Part shown: positions 22,338 through 27,727 of the stretch, one piece after another
How positions within the stretch are numbered: the first letter of the stretch is position 1
How the letters are laid out: the number at the start of each line of letters is the position of its first letter
IMG/VR virus record: IMGVR_UViG_3300034082_000817
Coordinates: 1-27,727 of that record
Direction: 5' to 3' (one strand)
Source of the DNA: a virus
DNA: 27,727 nucleotides
Program-made: the position numbers and the translations under genes
Notes under the pieces: generated by a model
Seen by the model: the letters and a program-made list of their open reading frames with translations, nothing else
Database searches by the model: none
What the model was told of the DNA's origin: nothing

Positions 22338-22973
22338 TTACCAGCTGTCTTTCATTTCACCAGTGGTTAGGTACATTTGTTGCTTTTCGTATGGCAACAA
22401 CATATACACCGAATCAAGCTCATGCATTGGCATTGACTTAATAGCATCTGTTTCAGGAGATGTGTCTAGTGGAATTAATGAATAGTTAGTGTCGGATGCT
22501 GCCGAACCAGTTCTTGAATACTTATAGAATCTGTCAGTAATAGTTCCAAATTCTTTTGCGTATTCAATCAATGTCAAACCGATATGGCGCTGATTAAATG
22601 TTGTATCAAGAACTCGTGGTTCCCATACACCTGGCTCTAGCTCAACCGCAATATTGATAAGCAAATGCGGCTTTGCTCGCCATGCCTTATCAACTGCTGC
22701 TTGCTCAGTACCCCAGCAACGGTAGTTGTACTTTTCCATTCCCGATGTAGAAGCGATTCTCCACTTCCAGTTGATTGGTGAAGTGACTACTGGAACATTG
22801 ATTGCTGTTCCAATTGCTTCGGAAAAGTTTTTTGAGTCTTCTGTCAGTTCTTGACGGAAACGAATTCTGTATGATTGACCAGATTGTACCGTGAAGAATT
22901 TCTTCGGACCGCTTTCTTTCTTTGTTACAGACTTTTCAAGGTCTTTTAATGATTTTAATGATGAAAATGACAT
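22338..22973 (-). CDS. Probable ssDNA-binding protein (211 aa)
   Basis: The protein starts with Ser/Lys-rich MSFSSLKSLKDLEKSVTKK, followed by SYRIRFRQEL (34-43), WKWRIASTSGMEKY (69-82), KPHLLINIAVELEPGVWEPR (101-120) and LIEYAKEFGTITDRFYKYSR (135-154). This order matches a conserved actinophage protein described as ssDNA-binding, with a central OB-like barrel. A strong AGGAGGA precedes the ATG, and a strong terminator follows, suggesting a high-level product as expected for SSB. There is no acidic C-terminal tail like that of bacterial SSB. The call rests on pattern memory and context (next to primase). Confidence 0.6.
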   Translation of the reverse strand: MSFSSLKSLKDLEKSVTKKESGPKKFFTVQSGQSYRIRFRQELTEDSKNFSEAIGTAINVPVVTSPINWKWRIASTSGMEKYNYRCWGTEQAAVDKAWRAKPHLLINIAVELEPGVWEPRVLDTTFNQRHIGLTLIEYAKEFGTITDRFYKYSRTGSAASDTNYSLIPLDTSPETDAIKSMPMHELDSVYMLLPYEKQQMYLTTGEMKDSW

Positions 22974-22985
22974 ATTTATGTCCTC

Positions 22986-23906
22986 CTATAATGTTATGGT
23001 TTTGTTATTAATTGCATTTATTATTTGCTCTTTAGTCATTTCGGCAGGGTCTTTAACTCCTTCCGAAACGCTTGCTACCGAGATTTGTTTGCCTCGGCAC
23101 ATCTCTATCATAGCACACCCCATTGCTACGCCTGCATCATCATTGTCACAAAATAAAGTTATTTTATCAAAGAACTTTCTGATCATTTGACCTTGATTTT
23201 TAGATACAGCAGCGCCTAAAGTTGCTACAACATTAGGGTATCCAGCTTGATGTACAAACATGGCATCAATACTACCCTCTACGATAATGACAGATTCATG
23301 ATGCTTAGCGTTATTGATATTAAACAACTCATCAGCACGCTTAAAGCCTTTATTATACAAATACCTAGGCTGTTGTGATGAATCAATTGCTCTACCGATT
23401 AACCCACTTACCCGATAATCATACGATCTAACTGGTATGACTACTCTATTCTTTTCATAAGAAAATCCAACTTCAAAATGCTGGAGAGTTTCTACAGTAA
23501 GACCTCTTTCAAGCATCGTTGACAGTAGGTTAATATCTTTTTCATAATCTATTGCAAGATTATCTATTGATAGCTCGGTATCCTCCTCAACTGGAGTAAG
23601 GTATCTATTTAAATCCTTATCCATCTTAAACTTATCAAACTCCACATGCTTACTGTAAACCTTGCCTGTTAAGTTAAAATACAGTTGTCTAAAGTTACCT
23701 TTCTTACCACAGGAAGGGTTAAAGCACTGCCATAGACCAGTTTTTGCATTGATGTACATAGCAGCACTATGAGTGTTCTTATGGAAAGGACAGTAGACAT
23801 TTAATTCTTCACTGCTGGCGCTCTGAATCGCCACATTGTAAGTATTAAATAATGATAAAATATCCTCTTCTAGCGAGCTAGATAAGAAGTTTGAATTTGT
23901 AGACAT
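22986..23906 (-). CDS. DnaG-type DNA primase (306 aa)
   Basis: The CHC2 zinc finger is seen at C39, H42, C61 and C66 (YCPFHKN...LWQCFNPSCG). The TOPRIM core follows: VIIVEGSIDAM with E210, LGAAVS, then LFCDNDDAG with D254 and D256. Length is half that of bacterial DnaG (about 580 aa) because the C-terminal helicase-binding domain is absent, which is common in phages. It would make RNA primers on the template unwound by the DnaB-like helicase encoded just upstream. AAGG precedes the ATG, and the start overlaps the 71-aa gene by 29 bases. Confidence 0.9.
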   Translation of the reverse strand: MSTNSNFLSSSLEEDILSLFNTYNVAIQSASSEELNVYCPFHKNTHSAAMYINAKTGLWQCFNPSCGKKGNFRQLYFNLTGKVYSKHVEFDKFKMDKDLNRYLTPVEEDTELSIDNLAIDYEKDINLLSTMLERGLTVETLQHFEVGFSYEKNRVVIPVRSYDYRVSGLIGRAIDSSQQPRYLYNKGFKRADELFNINNAKHHESVIIVEGSIDAMFVHQAGYPNVVATLGAAVSKNQGQMIRKFFDKITLFCDNDDAGVAMGCAMIEMCRGKQISVASVSEGVKDPAEMTKEQIINAINNKTITL

Positions 23907-24093
23907 CTCTACCTTGAATGTAATCTGTTCTTAGGAATGTTTTGTCAAAGTTACCATAGACATCTCTAGCCTCATCTTCCATCCACGGTCTCAGTCTGTT
24001 CAATGTTTCTATATCAACAACTTCTCCTCTTACAATAACCTTTTTGCCTAAATGTCCCACTCTTCTACCCACTTTCCTGTTTCTAGGTTCCAT
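23878..24093 (-). CDS. Small basic hypothetical protein (up to 71 aa)
   Basis: The N-terminus is very basic (MEPRNRKVGRRVGHLGKKVI), and the C-terminal half is mixed (RPWMEDEARDVYGNFDKTFL). The frame overlaps the helicase gene by 46 bases and the primase gene by 29, and no Shine-Dalgarno precedes ATG 24093. A GTG at residue 8 or 12 might be the true start. It bridges a 141-base gap between two certain genes that would otherwise be empty, which favours it being real. It could assist helicase-primase contact; that is only positional inference. Confidence 0.5.
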   Translation of the reverse strand: MEPRNRKVGRRVGHLGKKVIVRGEVVDIETLNRLRPWMEDEARDVYGNFDKTFLRTDYIQGRDVYKFKLLI

Positions 24094-25262
24094 CGCAAAT
24101 AAAAACCAAAGTGCGATGCTCTTCTTACTTTTCTTGATACAACTTGAAATAGATCAGAAGACAAATCTCTGTGTATTGCAAGAACAAGATCTGCGTCATA
24201 AGCCAATTGCTTACTCCATGCTACTTCTTCAAGCTCTGGCGGTCTCTCAGAGTGTCCGTCTGCCATTGTAACGGCAGCAACATCTATGATAGGCAGTCCA
24301 TTCTTAACAGCGATTCTCTTAAAAGCTTTAGAAAGGTTCTTTGCTTTTTCAGTTTCATTCTTAGCACCGCTTGAATCATCAAAAAGGCTGTGGTAGTCAA
24401 GAATTACCATATCGGGGTGATACTGGTCAATCTTAGCCTGCACCATGTTTTGATCTGCCGAGTCAAGACCTTCGGATGTAACCAAGTGGATAGCATGCTT
24501 GCCTTCAAATGTAGCCTCTGCCCACTTTTCATATGAATCAACAATGTCAGGGTTTGCTTTTACAAGATCGGTATTAGTAAAGTGACCTTCACCATTGTTA
24601 AGCAAAGTATCTAATCTCTGTCCCTCTTGTTGCTTATTCATCTCCAATGAGATAATAAGTGGTCTATAGCCAGCCTTCCATGCATTAACTGCGAACAGTC
24701 TTGCAATAAACGACTTGCCAACACCAGTCCAACCGAGCAGAACAATAAAGTCTCCAGATTGCCAACCCCCGAATACTTTATCAATAACATCAATACCGCT
24801 AGGGATTCCAGCAATAGCTTTAGGGTTTAATGATCGTGCTCGTAGACTTTCTACACGGTCTTTCCACTCGCCAGCAAGATCTGTATCTTTAAGGTTTGAA
24901 GAGAACTTATATAGCTTAGATGACTCTTCCATTAAGAAAGATATTGCATCCTTAGGACCAGCCTCATTAATTAGATTATGAGCCTTAGCGACAATACCTC
25001 TAGCTTGGTATGCCAACGACTCTCTCTTAGCCTCATCAATGTAATACTTAATAGGCTCTGGAGTAATGATAAACTCAAAATCCTGGTGATGTTGCTTGAT
25101 TGTTTCCTTTGACGGTACTTTGCTATGTGTTTCGTAGTGAGAAACTATAAAATTCCAAACATCACGGTATTCAAGAAATACATTCTCAACACCGCCATTC
25201 ACCGCCCCTACATAATCTTGAGTATCAACAATTGAATTCAGAAGTCTAACTTCGTAGTTCAT
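24048..25262 (-). CDS. DnaB-type replicative helicase (404 aa)
   Basis: The RecA-like C-terminal domain has Walker A GWTGVGKS (177-184), the catalytic E207 in SLEM, and Walker B VILDYHSL (286-293). IAGIPSGIDVIDKVFGG (150-166) is the DnaB pre-Walker block. SRKVRRASHFGFYLRWNLE near the end fits the arginine-finger and C-terminal strands. Residues 1-120 form a short helical N-domain that would bind primase. The protein is somewhat short for DnaB (about 450 aa), as in many phages. It starts as TAATG after the 100-aa gene and is the motor of the replisome with primase, SSB and DnaE. Confidence 0.9.
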   Translation of the reverse strand: MNYEVRLLNSIVDTQDYVGAVNGGVENVFLEYRDVWNFIVSHYETHSKVPSKETIKQHHQDFEFIITPEPIKYYIDEAKRESLAYQARGIVAKAHNLINEAGPKDAISFLMEESSKLYKFSSNLKDTDLAGEWKDRVESLRARSLNPKAIAGIPSGIDVIDKVFGGWQSGDFIVLLGWTGVGKSFIARLFAVNAWKAGYRPLIISLEMNKQQEGQRLDTLLNNGEGHFTNTDLVKANPDIVDSYEKWAEATFEGKHAIHLVTSEGLDSADQNMVQAKIDQYHPDMVILDYHSLFDDSSGAKNETEKAKNLSKAFKRIAVKNGLPIIDVAAVTMADGHSERPPELEEVAWSKQLAYDADLVLAIHRDLSSDLFQVVSRKVRRASHFGFYLRWNLETGKWVEEWDI

Positions 25263-25564
25263 TACGACTCCAATCTTTTCTTCGTTTCTTGGACAATGGA
25301 TTTAAATTTATCATTAGATTTCTTATCAAACTCTGCTTTATCAACAAAATTTCTTGATTCTATTGCAAAATCAAATATCAAAAATGGACCAGTTCTATTT
25401 TTGATAAAATATTCTATCCCAGTAGAGAGGTTATCTGTTTTATAAAACTTAGATAAAGCATCTGCTACCGCCTCTTGTCTAGGAGAATCTGGAATAAATA
25501 ACTTACTGTGCTTTTCGCAACAGCTTTTGAAGAAGTCTATCAGTTCTTGACCAGTTGTTATCAT
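25262..25564 (-). CDS. Small protein upstream of helicase, possible loader (100 aa)
   Basis: A helical protein with ELIDFFKSCCEKHSKLFI (7-24), IEYFIKNRTGPFLIFDFAIE (50-69) and a charged tail ending KKRLES. I do not recognise a family. It lies directly before the DnaB-like helicase with a one-base TAATG overlap, the place where helicase loaders are often encoded, so that role is a guess. It overlaps the WhiB gene by 62 bases, and its own ribosome site is weak, so it probably depends on translation of WhiB. Confidence 0.55.
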   Translation of the reverse strand: MITTGQELIDFFKSCCEKHSKLFIPDSPRQEAVADALSKFYKTDNLSTGIEYFIKNRTGPFLIFDFAIESRNFVDKAEFDKKSNDKFKSIVQETKKRLES

Positions 25565-25793
25565 TTTCTTTTTTTGCTTTCTTCCATGTTTCTAATAAAA
25601 TATCATACTCGGAGAAACCGCCATTTACGCCATAAGCAGGATTTGATTCCCACATATTTAATAGACATTCTTTTCTTACTGTACAGGATTTGCAAACATT
25701 TTTGGCATACTGAACATCGCTGTACTTATAGGAAAACCAATATTCACCATTGGCATCTATTGCGCAAAGGGCTAGGTCTCGCCAAGATGTCAA
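25503..25793 (-). CDS. WhiB-like [4Fe-4S] transcription regulator (96 aa)
   Basis: C10, C34, C37 and C43 (LCAIDANG...VCKSCTVRKEC) form the WhiB iron-sulfur ligand set, and NPAYGVNGGFSEYD (51-64) corresponds to the GV/IWGG turn (here GVNGG). The C-terminal tail is basic (KKAKKEN...RLLQKLLRKAQ), as expected for DNA contact. WhiB proteins are restricted to actinobacteria and their phages; mycobacteriophage TM4 WhiB inhibits host WhiB2 and blocks superinfection. Start is TTG 25793, the only option near the first Cys, immediately after the previous stop. This is the best host marker in the window. Confidence 0.88.
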   Translation of the reverse strand: MTSWRDLALCAIDANGEYWFSYKYSDVQYAKNVCKSCTVRKECLLNMWESNPAYGVNGGFSEYDILLETWKKAKKENDNNWSRTDRLLQKLLRKAQ

Positions 25794-26000
25794 TTACTTT
25801 TCTGCATCAAGTTCTTGGAGCTTTGCTTCAATTTGTGAGTCAATAGCATCCCACAATTTATTCCAAGACTGATCGTCATCAATACTGGTGCATACAACTC
25901 TCGCACCAGCGTCAAGACGAAGTGATTCATAATTTCCTAAGTTCTTCGTAATACCAACCGAAGCCCATAGTTCAACTTGATTCTCATTTAGCTGTGTCAT
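25794..26000 (-). CDS. Conserved small phage protein, 'VGITKNLGNYESLRLDAG' family (68 aa)
   Basis: WASVGITKNLGNYESLRLDAGARV (12-35) followed by an acidic helical tail (WNKLWDAIDSQIEAKLQEL) matches a short family I have seen in phages and plasmids: two strands with 'xGxTKNxGxYxSLRxDxG' and a helix. No activity is known to me; the strands suggest a small beta-sheet binding fold. AGGAAAG lies before the ATG. It sits between the MerR-like and WhiB genes in the early replication operon. Confidence 0.68.
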   Translation of the reverse strand: MTQLNENQVELWASVGITKNLGNYESLRLDAGARVVCTSIDDDQSWNKLWDAIDSQIEAKLQELDAEK

Positions 26001-26002
26001 TT

Positions 26003-26437
26003 TTATCTCTTTCCTAGTTTTATTTTTTGGGATATTCTAATTACTCTTGCTTGTGCTTGCCCAGTAGTAACTGGTCTCCCTGGGGTTCTCCCACTGAAGA
26101 ATGTTACCATATCATAGACATCTTGTCTTTCATAGTAGCGCCAACTTTTGTAACTTTCACAAGTTTGGCTGAATTTCTTTCCACTTGGTATCAACTCTCG
26201 TTTTTCATATTTACGAATAGTATCGGGTCTTTTTTCAACAATCTTAGCTACTTCACCAATGGTATAAATTCTGTGCATAATTAACTCAGCACCTTCATAC
26301 GGCATGATAATTTCTTCTTTTGTCGTTAAATCAATAACATAAATTTTATTAAGATTTTTTGTTATTTTTTTAATCTTTACAATTGTATCTGAATACTTGT
26401 AAAATTTATTTAAAATTATTTTCGTCTGCAAATTCAT
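26003..26437 (-). CDS. MerR-like HTH regulator with N-terminal extension (144 aa)
   Basis: RIYTIGEVAKIVEKRPDTIRKYEKRELIPSG (56-86) followed by SWRYYERQDVYDMVTFF (98-114) is a winged helix of the MerR/excisionase type, with the second helix contacting DNA. Before it, residues 1-53 are strand-rich and may be an SH3-like domain, which is unusual since MerR HTHs normally begin the protein. The C-terminal tail is short and basic, with no long dimerising coil. AGAGGA precedes the ATG at 26437. It may regulate this operon or act on DNA architecture. Confidence 0.75.
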   Translation of the reverse strand: MNLQTKIILNKFYKYSDTIVKIKKITKNLNKIYVIDLTTKEEIIMPYEGAELIMHRIYTIGEVAKIVEKRPDTIRKYEKRELIPSGKKFSQTCESYKSWRYYERQDVYDMVTFFSGRTPGRPVTTGQAQARVIRISQKIKLGKR

Positions 26438-26633
26438 AGCGTTCCTCTATTGTTTTAAAACTAAAGGCTCTTAGTATTTTATTCAACTTCCTTACTTCAA
26501 TGTCTGCGCTATCGGAACAATTTATACATGTTATATCTACCCAATTTTTCTGCATGGCATAATATTGGCTTCCGATCATCTTTTTACCACCACAAAAGGT
26601 GCATCTAAAGTCTTTCAATTTAATAACTTTCAT
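26406..26633 (-). CDS. Zinc-ribbon protein (75 aa)
   Basis: CTFC (11-14) and CINC (36-39) form one zinc-ribbon site. The remaining helix (VRKLNKILRAFSFKTIEERYEFADE) is charged. I start at ATG 26633, which overlaps the upstream stop as TAATG, rather than at a TTG five codons earlier; there is no Shine-Dalgarno, so expression likely depends on the metallophosphoesterase gene. It overlaps the MerR-like gene by 32 bases. A nucleic-acid-binding or polymerase-associated function is plausible but unproven. Confidence 0.6.
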   Translation of the reverse strand: MKVIKLKDFRCTFCGGKKMIGSQYYAMQKNWVDITCINCSDSADIEVRKLNKILRAFSFKTIEERYEFADENNFK

Positions 26634-27727
26634 TAGTTTAACCAGCAATTATATTCTGCTGTTACCATGCCTTTCTCGGGGTGAACAAAGTAAAGCGACT
26701 GAGATGGTCTGCCAGCAGCAGCAAGTACTTCTGCAGCATATGTATTGACCGACTCGGGGCTGCCTGAGATTCTCAACTGAACTGTATTGAATGTCATTTT
26801 GGTAGGAGTGTGGAAGTGACCGATATAGATATCATCAAAATCCTCATTTAAAGCACCAATCTTCCAGCCGTATGCTTTCTTTTGGAATGTATGAAATGAT
26901 GAAAGGCTATTAAACTGATCACCATGACATAGCAAAGCTTTGTAATTACCAATCGTGTCAATAGCATACCAATGCCTCTCTCCACGACCATCTGGTATTT
27001 CAAACTTGATTCTTTTTTCTTTTTCAAACATCAGCTGAGTAATGCGGTAAAGCATTCTGTCACCATTGGTTTCAGGATCATGGTCTCTTCTTGCACGACC
27101 ACCGATAGAACCATGATTACCAATAACACCGACAAATGTTACCTTTTCAAAATTCTCCAACATCATGTTAATAAAGTTCTTCATAATGCGTGGACCATCA
27201 ACAGTAATCTGTCTATACAGACCGCCATCAATTAAGAATGATTGACCAGGAAATATAAGCTCCCCTTCTATAATGTCACCAAGAGCCCAAATTCTTAACT
27301 CTTTGACTGGGTGATCTTGTCTTTGAATATTGGTTAATTCAACAATCTTCTCCGCAAACTTATAAATTCTTTCTTCGCAGACAAGGGAATTATAATCTGG
27401 AGTAATTTTAGCTAATTGCCAGTCTGCGATTACAGCGACAGCAACTTCTTCTCCACCTTTTTGTTTCTTAAAGACTGGCTTTGCAATTGGCTTATTCTTA
27501 TTATCAGCAATATCTTCTTTCACTGCTTGATAAACAGCACTCGCTAAATCGTCATTTTTTGTTTTAAGTTTATTATATTCCTGTTGCAACCTAGTGAACG
27601 CTATACGCAATTCAGGGTCTGATACGGGGGTTTCCCCAGTTACTGGATCTTTAGGCACTTGAAATAGACCTTTCTCTCGTCTAAATTTGCACAAACCAGA
27701 GCTGTCAATTGATCTACGACATTCTTT
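26633..27727 (-). CDS. Mre11/SbcD-like metallophosphoesterase (5' end outside window)
   Basis: The calcineurin-type motifs are in order: VIADWQLAK (first Asp), WALGDIIEGE, VIGNHGSIGG, LLCHGD and IGHFHTP. Together they build the two-metal site of Mre11/SbcD nucleases and other phosphoesterases. The first metal ligands are D-x-Q rather than D-x-H, a variant also seen elsewhere. A coiled coil (LQQEYNKLKTKNDDLASAV) precedes the domain. The frame is open through the window end, adding 11 residues with Cys (KECRRSIDSSGLC), so the TTG at 27694 is probably not the true start. Likely a DNA-end processing enzyme; there is no SbcC partner in view. Confidence 0.8.
   Translation of the reverse strand, partial: KECRRSIDSSGLCKFRREKGLFQVPKDPVTGETPVSDPELRIAFTRLQQEYNKLKTKNDDLASAVYQAVKEDIADNKNKPIAKPVFKKQKGGEEVAVAVIADWQLAKITPDYNSLVCEERIYKFAEKIVELTNIQRQDHPVKELRIWALGDIIEGELIFPGQSFLIDGGLYRQITVDGPRIMKNFINMMLENFEKVTFVGVIGNHGSIGGRARRDHDPETNGDRMLYRITQLMFEKEKRIKFEIPDGRGERHWYAIDTIGNYKALLCHGDQFNSLSSFHTFQKKAYGWKIGALNEDFDDIYIGHFHTPTKMTFNTVQLRISGSPESVNTYAAEVLAAAGRPSQSLYFVHPEKGMVTAEYNCWLN

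Noticed and set aside
1-27727. tRNA or rRNA genes
   Set aside because: No cloverleaf with a GTTCRA-type T-loop or rRNA-like segment was seen in the few non-coding stretches.

Overview
This window is a densely packed, AT-rich piece of a tailed double-stranded DNA bacteriophage genome. Every supported gene lies on the minus strand, so transcription runs from high to low coordinates. Stop and start codons usually overlap (TAATG, ATGA, GTGA), and there are no ribosomal, tRNA, IS or host metabolic genes. A WhiB-like protein (25503-25793) points to an actinobacterial host, because that family is confined to Actinobacteria and their phages. Ribosome binding sites of the type GAAAGG/AGGAGG match the 16S tail CCUCCUUUCU that is usual there. 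With the low GC content, a freshwater acI/Nanopelagicales-type host is plausible, but this is inference.

Read in the direction of transcription, the right side (27.7-22.3 kb) is the entry to the replication module. It holds a partial Mre11/SbcD-like metallophosphoesterase, a zinc-ribbon protein, a MerR-like regulator, a small conserved phage protein, WhiB, a 100-aa possible helicase accessory protein, a DnaB-type helicase, a small basic ORF, a DnaG-type primase and a probable ssDNA-binding protein. A strong intrinsic terminator (22294-22324) closes this set.

The middle (22.3-10 kb) has a HAD phosphatase, a complete 1133-aa DnaE-type replicative polymerase, a GT2 glycosyltransferase, a TagD-like cytidylyltransferase, a RecA/UvsX-like recombinase and a GT4 glycosyltransferase. 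Next come several small genes (including a 24-aa membrane microprotein), a PD-(D/E)XK-like endonuclease, a MazG/Nmad1-like protein, a Cas4/RecB-like exonuclease, a double zinc-ribbon protein, a RuvC-like resolvase, an HTH protein, a YkgJ-type cysteine-cluster protein and a second GT4. Recombination and replication enzymes are therefore interleaved with a sugar-transfer and nucleotide-activation set whose target is unknown: phage DNA, virion or host envelope.

The packaging genes follow: a putative small terminase (9254-9862), three palindromic iterons (9176-9277), the large terminase (7408-9141), a 46-aa protein and a 115-aa protein, ended by a bidirectional terminator (6783-6820). A third type of glycosyltransferase (GT-A, DxD) starts directly after that terminator with a leaderless-type promoter.

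A non-coding control region of about 480 nt (5465-5948) holds two good sigma70-like promoters, a repeated -10 motif, a perfect 13-bp hairpin and a possible 17-codon leaderless leader ORF. It drives a leftward cluster of about 15 small genes (5464 to 1 and beyond). Nearly all of these are conserved phage proteins of unknown function, the usual form of an early host-takeover or anti-defence arm.
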